This document shows, in pieces, positions 26,938-36,409 of a stretch of DNA of 64,000 bases. The position numbers and the translations under genes were made by a program. The DNA is from Haloprofundus salilacus. GTDB taxonomy: Archaea > Halobacteriota > Halobacteria > Halobacteriales > Haloferacaceae. The stretch covers positions 682,001-746,000 of the forward strand of contig NZ_CP083723.1 in the NCBI RefSeq assembly GCF_020150815.1. Reading direction: 5' to 3'. Numbering within the stretch: position 1 is the stretch's first letter; each line of letters begins with the position of its first letter. The notes under the pieces were generated by a model that was not told the DNA's origin, searched no databases, and saw only the letters and a program-made list of their open reading frames with translations.

Positions 26938-27951
26938 TCAGAGGACGACGCGTTCGACGTCCGAGACGCCCGCACGACGGACGACGGCGCGGACTGGGTC
27001 TCGGACCCCCGCGAGGTTGTCGGAGTCGCCGTCGAGAACCAGCAGTTTCGCGTCGCGACCCTCCTCGACGAGTCCGCAGTTCAATCCGGCGATCTCCGCC
27101 CCGTTGACCGTCGCCATGCGGAGCACTTCGACGGCGGAGACGTCGGCCAACTTGGCAGCGAACTCCATCTCGCGGAACATCGACGGACTGTTGAGCATCA
27201 CGTTGTCGGTGCCGAGCGCCACCGTCGTCCGGTCGACCAGTTCGCGGATTGGCGGCACGCCGACGTTCGTGACGAGGTTCGAACGCGGGCAGACGACGAT
27301 GGGGACCTCACGGTCGGCGATGCGTTCGAGGTGCAGCGGTTCCGGGTGGACCATGTGGACGACAAAGTCCGGTTCCAGGTCGAGCGCCGGGTTGATGTCG
27401 TCGGGGTCGCGCTCGCCTGCGTGGATGCCGAACAGCTTTCCGGCCTCTCGGGTCGCAGTGCGGACGCTGCCGAACTCTCCGTCGCGCGCGCCGCTGGCGC
27501 CGAACCCGTCCGATATCTCCATCGCGTCGGCCGTCTCGCGGCCGAGGATGACCGGGCGGAGGTCGACGCCGGCGGCGGCGGCGCGAATCGCGTCGACGCC
27601 CTCGCGGCCACCCTCGCGGAACTCGATACAGACAGCGGTGCCGCTCGACTGCATGTACTGCAACGACCGTCGCATCGCGGTGATTTTCTCGGACTGACTC
27701 GCTGCCCGGAGCAGGCGGTGTTTGAGACCGTCCGGCGGCGCGACGAGTTCGTCGAGGCTCAGACCGCGGCCGGCCTCCTTCGCTATCGAGTCGCCGATGT
27801 GGGTGTGCGCGTTGACGAACGCGGGGACGATTATCGACGTGGAGTCCGTCGACGCCTCCTCGACCGTTCGTATCGTGCCGTCTTCGACGACGACCCGCCC
27901 TTCTATCGGCTCGAACTCTTGGCCGATGAGAACGGTTCCCTCAAGTTCCAT
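26938..27951 (-). CDS. Amidohydrolase family protein (cytosine deaminase/SAH deaminase-like)
   Basis: This 337-residue TIM-barrel metallohydrolase has an N-terminal composite-domain segment (GTVLIGQEFEPIEGRVVVEDG), the metal motif VNAHTHIGDS, later FGIHAGERDPDD, VVHMVHPEPLH, and ALGTDNVMLNSPSMFREME (catalytic Asp). The C-terminal strand GRDAKLLVLDGDSDNL closes the composite domain. It deaminates or hydrolyses a ring compound that cannot be specified. ATG 27951 is chosen as the family start; upstream codons are non-family. It lies 63 bases before UspA on the same strand. Confidence 0.9.
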   Translation of the reverse strand: MELEGTVLIGQEFEPIEGRVVVEDGTIRTVEEASTDSTSIIVPAFVNAHTHIGDSIAKEAGRGLSLDELVAPPDGLKHRLLRAASQSEKITAMRRSLQYMQSSGTAVCIEFREGGREGVDAIRAAAAGVDLRPVILGRETADAMEISDGFGASGARDGEFGSVRTATREAGKLFGIHAGERDPDDINPALDLEPDFVVHMVHPEPLHLERIADREVPIVVCPRSNLVTNVGVPPIRELVDRTTVALGTDNVMLNSPSMFREMEFAAKLADVSAVEVLRMATVNGAEIAGLNCGLVEEGRDAKLLVLDGDSDNLAGVRDPVRAVVRRAGVSDVERVVL

Positions 27952-28039
27952 CGTCTGGGGCGAGACGGTGCCACGGCTTGAAACCCTCGTTCCGCTGTCG
28001 CCTCGGTGCAGACGACGCGAGCCGGCGCAGACCGTCGCC

Positions 28040-29263
28040 TCAGTCGAACTGGTCGAGCGTCGTCGGCTGTCCGGCACGAACGTCGTTAACGAGCGCACCA
28101 TCGATGTCGAGACCGAGTTCGTCGGCGGCGGCGCGTCCGACCGAGTCGGCGACGGCTGCGGGAGCGTAGACGCCGAGTCGCCACTGGTTCTGTTGGGCGG
28201 TTCGGAGCGCGTTGACGAGCGGCGACTGTCGGCCGAGTCGCCGGATGTCGCCGTTGACGACGACCCGGGTCGTCGACTCCGTCATCGACGGTTTTTCGGG
28301 CACGTCGACGATGACGTGGTCGGGGTCGACGCCCACCGTCTCGGCGACGCTCGCCTCGACGTCTCGAATCTCGTCGTGGGGCGCTTCCAGAACGGACTCC
28401 GGAACGTCGGAGAGTTCGGCCCAAACGCCGCGTTTGTAGAGGTTTCGGGCGTCGAGTCGGCGGGCGAACTCGGCGGTCTCGTCGATGTTTCGGAGCGCGA
28501 CGAGCAGGTCATGGTCGTCCATCCGGCGGAGTCGCTCGGCAGTGCAGTCGGTGTCGGTGAGCAGATGCTCGGCCGCCCGGCGCAGCATCGCCTTCGAGAT
28601 GCGCGCGACCGGGTGCTGGTAGACGGTCGGGTTCATCAGCGCGCGGGCGACGAGCAGGCTCTCGGCGGTCTGGACGTTCCCCTCCGCGAGCACCAACTCG
28701 CCGTCGACGAACGTCAGTTCGCGGACGAGGCGCTCGTGGTCGATGGTGCCGTAGGGGACGCCGGTGTGGTGGGCGTCGCGGACGAGGTAGTCCATCCGGT
28801 CGACGTCTAGCTCCCCCGAGACGAGTTGGCCGTACATGCCTTCGCCGCGGACGAGTCCGGCGACCCGCGCGGGGTCGAGGTCGTGGTTCCGCAGCACGTC
28901 GCCGACGGCGCCCTCGGCGAGCAGTTCGTCGACGTCGTCGTGGTACTTGCCGGTGTGACGGTAGGTGAGCGACTCGACGTTGTGGCTGAACGGACCGTGA
29001 CCGACGTCGTGCAGTAGCCCGGCGGCGCGGACGCGCTCAGCGTTGGTCCCTTCGACGCCGAGGTGGTCGAGCGCGCGGGAGGCGAGGTGGTAGACGCCGA
29101 GGCTGTGCTCGAAGCGCGTGTGGTTCGCGGAGGGGTAGACGTACTGCACCGTCCCGAGTTGCTTGATGTGCCGGAGGCGCTGAACCTCCGGCGTGTCTAA
29201 CAGCGCCGCGGCGACGCCTCCGACCTCGATGTGGTCGTGGACGCTGTCTTTGATAGTAATCAT
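28040..29263 (-). CDS. HD-domain phosphohydrolase
   Basis: This 407-residue protein begins MITIKDSVHDHIEV, the signature start of dGTPase-like HD proteins. The metal core is RFEHSLGVYHLA and HDVGHGPFSHNVESL, with later D in LDVDRMDYLVRDAHHTG. The C-terminal part (about 280-407) is helical plus a beta domain, GVDPDHVIVDVPEKPS and TRVVVNGDIRRLG. It hydrolyses dNTPs or another nucleotide. A short homologous copy of this C-terminal part lies immediately upstream (29355-29591). Confidence 0.93.
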   Translation of the reverse strand: MITIKDSVHDHIEVGGVAAALLDTPEVQRLRHIKQLGTVQYVYPSANHTRFEHSLGVYHLASRALDHLGVEGTNAERVRAAGLLHDVGHGPFSHNVESLTYRHTGKYHDDVDELLAEGAVGDVLRNHDLDPARVAGLVRGEGMYGQLVSGELDVDRMDYLVRDAHHTGVPYGTIDHERLVRELTFVDGELVLAEGNVQTAESLLVARALMNPTVYQHPVARISKAMLRRAAEHLLTDTDCTAERLRRMDDHDLLVALRNIDETAEFARRLDARNLYKRGVWAELSDVPESVLEAPHDEIRDVEASVAETVGVDPDHVIVDVPEKPSMTESTTRVVVNGDIRRLGRQSPLVNALRTAQQNQWRLGVYAPAAVADSVGRAAADELGLDIDGALVNDVRAGQPTTLDQFD

Positions 29264-29354
29264 TGGTAGGCGCTTCGGCGTCACCGAATAAAAACCGTTG
29301 GAGGCGTGGACTGTCGTTCTCGTCGCTTTTTCTGAGCTGAGGGGCCAGAACGTC

Positions 29355-29591
29355 TCAGTTGTCGACGCCGAGCACGCTTGTGGCCGCATCGCCGAAGTTG
29401 TTGACGAGTTCGGAGGCCTCCTCCAGTCGCCGAACCGTGTCGACGACGACGCACGTCTCGGGCTTTTTGAGCGCCGGTCGGCGCGACACATCGACGATGA
29501 CGGTCTCCGGGTCGACGCCCGCGGCGTCGCTCGCGACATGGAACTCTGGTGCGGCACCGCGCTCGCGCGTCGCCGTGAAGGTCAGATACAA
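29355..29591 (-). CDS. 78-aa protein homologous to the C-terminal domain of the HD protein
   Basis: The segment [20 protein letters not shown], then [20 protein letters not shown], aligns with GVDPDHVIVDVPEKPSMTES and TRVVVNGDIRRLGRQSPLVN in the next gene. The N-terminal 25 residues ([20 protein letters not shown]) do not align. It lies 91 bases upstream of the HD gene on the same strand. It is either a partial tandem duplicate whose HD core was lost or a free accessory domain acting with the HD enzyme. Start codon ATG 29591. Confidence 0.6.
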   Translation of the reverse strand: MYLTFTATRERGAAPEFHVASDAAGVDPETVIVDVSRRPALKKPETCVVVDTVRRLEEASELVNNFGDAATSVLGVDN

Positions 29592-29617
29592 ATCGTCCCG
29601 CGGCCAACCTCCGGCAT

Positions 29618-30613
29618 ATGATCACTTTTCTCGCCGGGGGGACGGGCACCCCGAAGCTGCTCGACGGTCTCGGGGAGTCGAAGTTCGAGCCGAGGGAGAC
29701 GACCGTCGTTGGCAACACCGGCGACGACGTGGAACTCGGCGGGCTGCTCGTCTGTCCGGACCTCGACACGGTGCTGTTCGACGGCGGCGGCGTCCTCGAC
29801 CGGGAGCGCTGGTGGGGTATCGACGGCGACACCACAGAGACCCACGAGGAACTCCACCGCCTCGCCGACGCCGCCGGACTCGACGGCGGCCCGCGGTACC
29901 TCTCCGACGACGCGCAGACCGCCGGGCGAGAAATCGCGCGCTGGCGACGCTTCTCGGGCGTCGCGGAGTTCATGGAACTCGGCGACAGGGACCGCGCAGT
30001 CCACGTGACGCGGACGAGTCTCCTCGACGAAGGCCGAACGCTCACCGAGGTCACCCGAGTTTTGGCCGACGCATTCGGCCTCGAGGTGACGCTCGTGCCC
30101 ATGTCGAACGACCCCGTCGCCTCCGTCGTCCACACCGACGAGGGGCCGATGCACTTTCAGGAGTACTGGGTCGCTCGTCGCGCCAAACCCTCGGTTCGCG
30201 ACGTGGAGTTCCGCGGGGCCGACGACGCTCGGCCGACCGACGCGGTGCTCGCGGCGCTCGCCGCGCCGGTCGTCGTCGGTCCCTCGAACCCGGTGACGAG
30301 CATCGGGCCGATGCTCGCGGTTCCCGGCGTCCGCGAGGCGCTCGACTCGACGCCGGTCGTCGCCGTCTCGCCGTTCGTCGAGGATCGGGTGTTCTCCGGT
30401 CCCGCGGCGGAACTGATGCGCGGCGTCGGCTACGAAGCCAGCACCGCGGGCGTCACGGAGGCGTACCCCTTCGCCGACGCGTTCGTCCTCGACGACGAGG
30501 ACGGAACCGAACTCGACCGACCAGTCGTGCGCACCGACACGAAACTCGACGGTCCCGACGACGCCGCGCGCGTGATGGGTGCCGTTGAGGACGCGCTGGA
30601 GGCCGTCTCGTGA
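29618..30613 (+). CDS. cofD: 2-phospho-L-lactate transferase
   Basis: This 331-residue enzyme of coenzyme F420 synthesis transfers (2S)-lactyl-2-phosphate from its nucleotide diphosphate donor to the deazaflavin Fo. The start is [18 protein letters not shown], the nucleotide loop. [49 protein letters not shown] and the closing AARVMGAV are family hallmarks. It is first gene of an operon; the next start GTG lies inside its stop. F420 serves as electron carrier of some oxidoreductases. Confidence 0.96.
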   Translation: MITFLAGGTGTPKLLDGLGESKFEPRETTVVGNTGDDVELGGLLVCPDLDTVLFDGGGVLDRERWWGIDGDTTETHEELHRLADAAGLDGGPRYLSDDAQTAGREIARWRRFSGVAEFMELGDRDRAVHVTRTSLLDEGRTLTEVTRVLADAFGLEVTLVPMSNDPVASVVHTDEGPMHFQEYWVARRAKPSVRDVEFRGADDARPTDAVLAALAAPVVVGPSNPVTSIGPMLAVPGVREALDSTPVVAVSPFVEDRVFSGPAAELMRGVGYEASTAGVTEAYPFADAFVLDDEDGTELDRPVVRTDTKLDGPDDAARVMGAVEDALEAVS

Positions 30614-31425
30614 GCGCTCCCGGTCAGGACGCCGAGCTACCCTCGCCGCGCTTCGCCGCCGCGAGCCTCAGCGGCGAGTCCGACTCGGAGTGGGCGAGAG
30701 CGGCCGCCCCACACGTCGACGCGGCGTTTCTCGGCGGTATCGCGCTGGACGAACCCTCGCGAGAGGCGGCGCGCGAACTCGTCGCCCGCGGACGCTCGGA
30801 GTTCCTCCCCGAGGACCCGCTCTCGTTCGTCGAAGCCGAGTTGCAAGCATTGGCCGACACGCCGATTCGCGTCGGGGTCAACGTCCGCAGTACGACGGTC
30901 TCACCGATTCGGGCGGCGGCGACGGTCTGCGCCGACCGGGGGGCAATTCTCGAGGTGAACGCGCACTGTCGACAGGACGAACTCCGCGCGGTGGGATGCG
31001 GCGAGGCGCTGTTGGCCGACACTGACCTCCTCTGCCGGTACGTCGCCGCCGCCGCCGAGACCGGTGCGACAGTGAGCGTGAAGGTCAGGACCGAAGTCCC
31101 GGAGGTCGACCTCCCGGAGACGGCGCGACGCGTCGCCGACGCGGGCGCGACGGTGCTCCACGTCGACGCGATGGACTCCGAACCCGTCGTCGGCGACGTG
31201 GCCTCGGCGGCCGGCGACGACCTCTTTCTCGTCGCCAACAACGGCGTCCGCGACGCCGCCACGGTTCGCGAGTACCTCGACTACGGGGCCGACGCGGTGA
31301 GCGTCGGCCGTCCGAGCGACGACCCCGAGGTGCTCCATCGCGTCCGTACCGCCGTCGACGAGTGGTTCGGGGCGAACGAGTCGGGCCGACCAGAGGAGTC
31401 AGAGGAGTCGGAGGTGTCGGCGTGA
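30610..31425 (+). CDS. Dus-like (dihydrouridine synthase-type) TIM-barrel protein
   Basis: This 271-residue TIM-barrel protein has the Dus-like C-terminal half [50 protein letters not shown], and the substrate-cysteine region [22 protein letters not shown]. Cys in NAHCRQDE and the final phosphate loop are compatible with FMN binding. Archaeal genomes annotate such proteins as tRNA-dihydrouridine synthase, but they form a separate MJ0144-type group, so the function is open. It overlaps cofD and the next gene by GTGA junctions. Confidence 0.82.
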   Translation: MSAPGQDAELPSPRFAAASLSGESDSEWARAAAPHVDAAFLGGIALDEPSREAARELVARGRSEFLPEDPLSFVEAELQALADTPIRVGVNVRSTTVSPIRAAATVCADRGAILEVNAHCRQDELRAVGCGEALLADTDLLCRYVAAAAETGATVSVKVRTEVPEVDLPETARRVADAGATVLHVDAMDSEPVVGDVASAAGDDLFLVANNGVRDAATVREYLDYGADAVSVGRPSDDPEVLHRVRTAVDEWFGANESGRPEESEESEVSA

Positions 31426-32258
31426 CGCCCGCCGAGAACGCGGAACTCGCGCTCCTGCTGGAGGTCGCGAGCACGCCGAAACCGGGGAACGTCGACCGAA
31501 AGCGCGACCTAGACGACCTACGGTTCGAGCAGTTTCTCGCCGGGGCCGTCGGGTCGGCGAAAGGGCTTCGGATGGCTGCCGACGGCGCGCCCGTGGGCGA
31601 GGCGTTCGAGCGCGCGGTCGAGGGAATGAGCCGGCAGGAGGGTGGCAACACGCAGTTCGGCTGTCTGCTACTGCTCGTGCCGCTAGTGAACGCGGCCGCC
31701 GAGAGCGACGAGACGCTCACCCCGGAGGACGCGACGAGCGTCGTCGAAGCGACTACCGTCGCCGACGCCGTCGACTTCTATCGCGCCTTCGAGCACGTCG
31801 ACGTCGCCGTCGACGACCCGCCGGCGGACGCGCCCGAACTAGACGTTCGCCGCGGGAGCGACGCGGTTCCGGCGCTCGAACGCCGCCAGATGACGCTGTA
31901 CGACGTGATGGAGATGAGCACCGAGCGCGACGGTAACGCTCGCGAGTGGACCGGCGGATTCCGCCGGACGTTCGCCGCCGCCGATGCGATCTGCGACGAC
32001 GACGGTCCCGTCCCGGACCGCGCGGCGCGGGCGTTTCTCGACCTGCTCGCCGAGGAACCGGACACGCTCGTCGCGACCCAGCACGGCGAGGAAGTCGCCG
32101 CCGCGGTTTCGGAGTGGGCCGACGACGCCCGCGGCGACGAAGCGGCGACGGACCAACTCGCCGAAGCGCTCGTCGCCGAAGGCGTCAACCCGGGGACGAC
32201 GGCGGATATCACCGCCGCGGCGCTGTTCGTCGCGCTCGAACGGGGGGTACGCATGTGA
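31422..32258 (+). CDS. CitG/MdcB-like triphosphoribosyl-dephospho-CoA synthase family protein
   Basis: This 278-residue helical protein begins ENAELALLLEVASTPKPGNVDRKRDL, where STPKPGNVDR is the CitG signature. GGNTQFGCLLLLVPL and GVNPGTTADITAAALFVAL complete the family pattern. CitG makes the prosthetic group of citrate or malonate lyase, yet neither lyase nor its acyl carrier is here, and archaeal homologues sit by cofD. The true substrate may be another nucleotide cofactor. GTG 31422 is chosen as it overlaps the previous TGA. Confidence 0.85.
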   Translation: MTPAENAELALLLEVASTPKPGNVDRKRDLDDLRFEQFLAGAVGSAKGLRMAADGAPVGEAFERAVEGMSRQEGGNTQFGCLLLLVPLVNAAAESDETLTPEDATSVVEATTVADAVDFYRAFEHVDVAVDDPPADAPELDVRRGSDAVPALERRQMTLYDVMEMSTERDGNAREWTGGFRRTFAAADAICDDDGPVPDRAARAFLDLLAEEPDTLVATQHGEEVAAAVSEWADDARGDEAATDQLAEALVAEGVNPGTTADITAAALFVALERGVRM

Positions 32259-32902
32259 GCGGGGGCGGTGGCGGCGGAATGCGGCCGAGCGCAGAGTGGC
32301 CCGCCGAACTCCGTGGCATCACCGAGTCCGTCGTGACGACACTCGGGCCGAACGGCCTGTGGAACGTCGCGGCGCTCGGGATTCGAGCGCCCGAGGGCGC
32401 CGGGGCCGACGCCGACGGGGACGCGCCCGCGACGGCGACGACGTGGGGCAACACCCGGACGCGCCGGAACTTCCACCGGCGCGGCGAGGGCGTGGTCCAG
32501 TTCGTCACCGATTCGCGGACGTTCGTCGACGCCGCTGTGACGGTACGCGAGGAGTCCGAGCCGGTGCTCGACGACGCCGACGCGTGGGTGCGCGTCGAAG
32601 TCGAGCGCGTCGACGCCGAGGAGCGGGACGGGACGCGAATCGAGCGGTGGGAGCTTCGACCCGTGGAGTCGGAGGTGGTCCGGACGGACGTCCGAACGAT
32701 CAACCGCGGATTCTACGCCGTCGTCGACGCGTCGGTCGCGGCGTCGCGGTTGGACGTGCCGGCCTACGACACCGATGCGCTACTGGCGCGACTCGAATAC
32801 TTCGAGGAGACCGTCGAGAAGTGCGGCGGCGACGCCGAACGGGAGGCGTTCGAGCGACTGAGCGCCGAGACGGGGTGGCGCGAACGGCGCAGCGGGCGCT
32901 AA
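32255..32902 (+). CDS. DUF447 family flavin-binding-like protein
   Basis: This protein of 215 residues starts at GTG 32255 (overlapping TGA). After a Gly-rich tail, the split-barrel DUF447 fold starts at ITESVVTTLGPNGLWNVAALGI, with WGNTRTRRNFHRRGEGVVQFVTD and RTINRGFYAVVDASVAASRLD. DUF447 proteins resemble flavin-reductase split barrels, and structures show FMN. In archaea they neighbour F420 and methanopterin genes, as here. It is probably a reductase or sensor; the partner is unknown. It is the last of the GTGA-linked genes. Confidence 0.85.
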   Translation: MSGGGGGGMRPSAEWPAELRGITESVVTTLGPNGLWNVAALGIRAPEGAGADADGDAPATATTWGNTRTRRNFHRRGEGVVQFVTDSRTFVDAAVTVREESEPVLDDADAWVRVEVERVDAEERDGTRIERWELRPVESEVVRTDVRTINRGFYAVVDASVAASRLDVPAYDTDALLARLEYFEETVEKCGGDAEREAFERLSAETGWRERRSGR

Positions 32903-32991
32903 CCGCGGCAAAGTCGCACCGCGTGGTACGCACACTCACACGGGAGGCGCGGAACGAATCGTTTTAGTGTCCTACACCGGAAGATTTCCGT

Positions 32992-33186
32992 ATGGCTATC
33001 AAACCCAAGTACGTGAAGCAGATGGGTAGTCTGCTGCTGGAGAAGTATCCGCAGGCGTTCAACACCGACTTCGAGACGAACAAAGAGAACGTCGAGAAAC
33101 TGACCAACGTCGAGTCGAAAGGCGTCCGCAACCGCATCGCGGGGTACGTCACGCGCAAGAAGCAGTCGCAGGCGGCCGCCGCGTAA
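32992..33186 (+). CDS. rps17e: Ribosomal protein S17e
   Basis: This 64-residue archaeal/eukaryotic 30S protein begins MAIKPKYVKQMGSLLLEKYPQAF, continues with VESKGVRNRIAGYVTRKK, and ends in an Ala-rich tail. This is the conserved length for archaea. It is preceded by GTTTTAGTG (about 32962-32970), roughly 27 bases upstream, so it probably has its own leaderless promoter downstream of the cofD operon. Confidence 0.97.
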   Translation: MAIKPKYVKQMGSLLLEKYPQAFNTDFETNKENVEKLTNVESKGVRNRIAGYVTRKKQSQAAAA

Positions 33187-33276
33187 CCGTTCGTTCTGCA
33201 AGATTCTGATTCGGGACGAGAGACGACGAGCGACGGCGTCCGAGTCGGGGCGCGAGTCGCTGGACTGGACGGCCGC

Positions 33277-34662
33277 TCAGAGCGTGTACTCGGATTCCTT
33301 TAGTTGGACGTAGCGACCGTCGCGGAACTTGAACTTCCGTTTCTTGTACGCGCCCGCGAGGCGGGCAGCGCTGACGCCCGCGCGTGCGCCGGCTTCGAGA
33401 ATCCGGATGCCGTCCTCGGCGTCCATGAGTTTTTTCGCAGTCTCGAACGCCCAGTCCCAGTCGTCAGGGCCGTAGTCGTGAACCAGATCGGCCATTGAGA
33501 CGTTACGGAGGATCTCGTCGTTTATCGCCTCCTTCCAACGGTCGTTGTACGCCGAGAGGTCGCCGGCGGCCGCGAGTTCGCCCGCAATAGCGCCCGTGCG
33601 GACAGCGACGTGGTCGCCGCCCTCGTGGAACGCGGAGGTCGCACCCATCGCGCCACCGACGACGGCGACGTCCGCGCCGACCGGTGAGTCGATGGGGCGC
33701 GTAGAGGAGATAGCGTACGTCTCCGTGCCGCCGCGTTTGCCGCGGTCCTCGACCAGCGGGAAGTCGTCGAGGTCGTACTCGTCGCCGTAGACGTGGTCGA
33801 GCAGGCGTCGGATGTACTCCTTGCCCTGCGGGATGCGCTCGTCCTCCGGGCGGAGGAGCGCGTACTTCTCTCTGTCCTCAATGTCGTCGATGTCCATCCC
33901 GATGGGCATCGTCAGGCCGACGCGGCAGACGTTGTCGTCGTTCGGGAACACCCACGGATAGGCGGTGTGGCCGGGCATGTAGCCCCACCAGAACGTGATG
34001 GCCGACTTCTGCTCTTCGAACAGTTCCTCGGGGAAGCGGCGGTACTCCTGGTAGGCAATGTGGTTCGAGCGCCGCGAGGAGAGCCGCTCGGAGGCTTTCT
34101 CGTTCTCAGGGAGGAACCGGTCGAGCACGCGGTTCGTCACGGTTCGCTGCGGGCCGTCGGCCAGAATCAGGAAGTTGGCGGCGACGTCCTCGCCGCTTTT
34201 CGTCCTGACCAGATGCCGCGGCTCGTCGCCCGAGGCGGCGAGGTTGGTCTCGACGTCCTGCACCGAGACTTTGACGCGGTACTCCGCGCCCGCGTCCTCG
34301 GCGCGCTGGCGCATCCAGTCGTCGAAGCGGGCGCGGTGGAAGGTGTAGCCGAACTTGTCGTACGACGATTCGATACCCGTCGCGCGGAGCGTCATCGACT
34401 CGTTCGGGCCGACGAACTCCGCGCGGTCGAGCGTCTGAAGGACGATTCCGTCGGGCATCTCGTCGGGGTGGATTCCCATGATGTCCACCCAGTAGTCGAG
34501 GATGCCCGCGGCGTCCGTCGAGTCCGGGCCGAGTCCGTCTCGGTCCGCCCGCGGAACGCCTCTCTCCATCACGACGGCGGTCGCTCCGGCCGACGCGGCG
34601 GCGTGCGCCGCTGACGTTCCGCCTGGGCCGCCGCCGACGATGGCCACGTCTACGCGCTGCAT
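33277..34662 (-). CDS. FAD-dependent geranylgeranyl-reductase family oxidoreductase
   Basis: This 461-residue protein has the N-terminal FAD loop VAIVGGGPGGTSAAHAAASAGA, the conserved YTFHRARFDDWM, and ADGPQRTVTNRVL. The motif YAISSTRPIDSPVGADVAVVGGAMGATSAFHEGG resembles GGxxG-A in digeranylgeranyl lipid reductases. So it may saturate isoprenoid lipids or carotenoids. The middle part WWGYMPGHTAYPWVFP also fits. ATG 34662 begins MQRVDVAIVGG. It is convergent with rps17e, with 90 bases between. Confidence 0.88.
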   Translation of the reverse strand: MQRVDVAIVGGGPGGTSAAHAAASAGATAVVMERGVPRADRDGLGPDSTDAAGILDYWVDIMGIHPDEMPDGIVLQTLDRAEFVGPNESMTLRATGIESSYDKFGYTFHRARFDDWMRQRAEDAGAEYRVKVSVQDVETNLAASGDEPRHLVRTKSGEDVAANFLILADGPQRTVTNRVLDRFLPENEKASERLSSRRSNHIAYQEYRRFPEELFEEQKSAITFWWGYMPGHTAYPWVFPNDDNVCRVGLTMPIGMDIDDIEDREKYALLRPEDERIPQGKEYIRRLLDHVYGDEYDLDDFPLVEDRGKRGGTETYAISSTRPIDSPVGADVAVVGGAMGATSAFHEGGDHVAVRTGAIAGELAAAGDLSAYNDRWKEAINDEILRNVSMADLVHDYGPDDWDWAFETAKKLMDAEDGIRILEAGARAGVSAARLAGAYKKRKFKFRDGRYVQLKESEYTL

Positions 34663-34786
34663 ACCTCGTAACCGGCAGTACACCGCCATTAAAGGTCCGG
34701 AACATCTTTCGGAGCGGACAAACCGTCGCGCGAACGGTAACTATCGGAACGACCGGTGCGGCGCTCGCCCGAACCGTTCGACGCAG

Positions 34787-35287
34787 CTACGCCTCTGTGG
34801 CCGGTTCTCCCGGCGTCTCCGCGCAGTCCGCTTCGGCCGCGGAGTACCAGATGCCGAGCGTTCCGTCGAAGTCGACGCTCACTTTCAGCTGATAGCACGG
34901 CGCACCCCCGAGGTCCGAGAGGTCTAGCGTTTTCCACGACTCCTCGTGGTCGAGGCGTGCGTGGACGACGTAGCGGGCGGCGTCGCCCTCCCACGTCGGC
35001 GAGACGGTCGCGCTGTCGGCGCGGTTGTCGACCATCGCGTCGAGGTCGTGCGACGACCAGTGGACCATCTCGCCGTCTTTCCGGACGACGACACTGACGG
35101 TGTGCGCCTCGCCGTGCGTGTTCTGTATCTGCACGCCGCTAAGCCGCGTCGGTTCGGCCGCGCCGCTCTCCGCGCCTCCGTCTTCGCCGAGCACGCCGAC
35201 GCAGCCGCCGGAGAGCGCTGCGAAGCCGACCGCGCAGGCTCCCAGCGCCCGACGGCGAGTCGTTTTCGTGCGGTCGGTCGGTGACAT
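34787..35287 (-). CDS. Tat-exported lipoprotein, hypothetical
   Basis: This protein has 166 residues. The N-terminus TTRRRALGACAVGFAALSGGCVG is a twin-arginine signal with lipobox GGCV. The mature part is a single domain with QNTHGEAHTVSVVVRKDGEMVHWSSHDLD and ARLDHEESWKTLDLSD, a beta-sandwich style. Such haloarchaeal lipoproteins bind small ligands or face the cell surface. Function unknown. Divergent from the dehydrogenase gene, with about 120 bases shared upstream. Confidence 0.82.
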   Translation of the reverse strand: MSPTDRTKTTRRRALGACAVGFAALSGGCVGVLGEDGGAESGAAEPTRLSGVQIQNTHGEAHTVSVVVRKDGEMVHWSSHDLDAMVDNRADSATVSPTWEGDAARYVVHARLDHEESWKTLDLSDLGGAPCYQLKVSVDFDGTLGIWYSAAEADCAETPGEPATEA

Positions 35288-35407
35288 ACTCGTTCGCGAG
35301 ACAGTCTCCGCGTAAATACGTTCCGTCAGACGCTCCGTTCGCCGTAGGAAAGGGGCTGACCCTGCCGTTGGAGGAGGAGTAATGTGAACCGTCGCCAAAC
35401 GACCCCC

Positions 35408-36361
35408 ATGACCGACCCGGACATCGTCGTGCTGCGGCAGAAGATTCACGGCCTCTCCGCCGAGGCGTACGCCGAGACGCTGCGCGAACGACTTCCCGAC
35501 CGCGAAGTCGCGCTGGCGAAGACGCCCGCCGAGGAGCGCGAGTACCTGCGGACTGCGCGCGTCGCCACCGGCTTCTCGCTCGACGCGGAGGCGCTCGACG
35601 CAGCGCCGAACCTCGAACTGTTCGCCTGCGTCTTCGCCGGTACCGGACATCTGGACCTCGACGCCTTCGCGGAACGCGGCGTCGCCGTCACAAACGCCTC
35701 CGGCGTCCACGGTCCGAACATCGCCGAGCACGTTCTTGGCGCGATTCTCTCGTTCGCCCGCGGCTTCGACACGGCGTGGCGACGAAAGGAACGCACCGAG
35801 TGGCGCTCCTACCAAGCTACCGAAGTTCGAGGCAGCAGAGTCGCCGTCGTCGGTCTCGGTTCCATCGGGCAAGCCATCGTCGACCGACTGGAACCGTTCG
35901 GCGTCGAGACGGCGGGCGTTCGCTACTCGCCGGAGAAGGGCGGCCCGACCGACGAGGTGTACGGCTTCGACGAGGTTCATCAGGCGCTCGCCGACAGCGA
36001 CTACGTCGTCGTCGCCGCCCCGCTGACCGAGACGACGGAGGGTCTCATCGGCGAATCAGAACTGCGGACTATGCAGCCGCACTCAGTTCTGGTGAACGTC
36101 GGTCGCGGCCCCATCGTCGACACCGACGCGCTCGTCGACGCGCTCCAGAAGAACGGGCTTCGCGGCGCAGCGCTGGACGTGACCGACCCCGAACCGCTCC
36201 CGCAGGGCCACCCGCTGTGGACGTTCGACAACGTGCTCATCACGCCGCACAACTCGGGGCACACGCCGAAGTACTGGGAGCGACGGGCGGATATCATCGC
36301 GCAGAACCTCGATACCGTCGAGGAGACGGGCGAGTTCGAGGAGTTGGAGAATCAGGCCTAA
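35408..36361 (+). CDS. D-2-hydroxyacid dehydrogenase
   Basis: This 317-residue NAD-dependent D-isomer-specific dehydrogenase has the Rossmann loop VAVVGLGSIGQAIVDRLEPFG. The catalytic Arg sits in NVGRGPIVDTDALVDAL, and Glu and His sit in VTDPEPLPQGHPLWTFDNVLITPHNSGHTP. The dimer-domain segment is ERGVAVTNASGVHGPNIAEHVLG. It reduces a 2-keto acid or acts on phosphoglycerate-like acids, but the substrate is not determined. ATG 35408 is used; GTG 35384 would add eight residues. Convergent with the FAH gene. Confidence 0.92.
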   Translation: MTDPDIVVLRQKIHGLSAEAYAETLRERLPDREVALAKTPAEEREYLRTARVATGFSLDAEALDAAPNLELFACVFAGTGHLDLDAFAERGVAVTNASGVHGPNIAEHVLGAILSFARGFDTAWRRKERTEWRSYQATEVRGSRVAVVGLGSIGQAIVDRLEPFGVETAGVRYSPEKGGPTDEVYGFDEVHQALADSDYVVVAAPLTETTEGLIGESELRTMQPHSVLVNVGRGPIVDTDALVDALQKNGLRGAALDVTDPEPLPQGHPLWTFDNVLITPHNSGHTPKYWERRADIIAQNLDTVEETGEFEELENQA

Positions 36362-36409
36362 CGAATTCGCCCCGACGCTTGCGACACAGAGTAGGAGCCG
36401 TTCCGCCCG

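Noticed and set aside
26407-27981. 524-codon plus-strand frame opposite UspA and amidohydrolase genes
   Set aside because: Covers two clear genes on the other strand; composition is typical of shadows.
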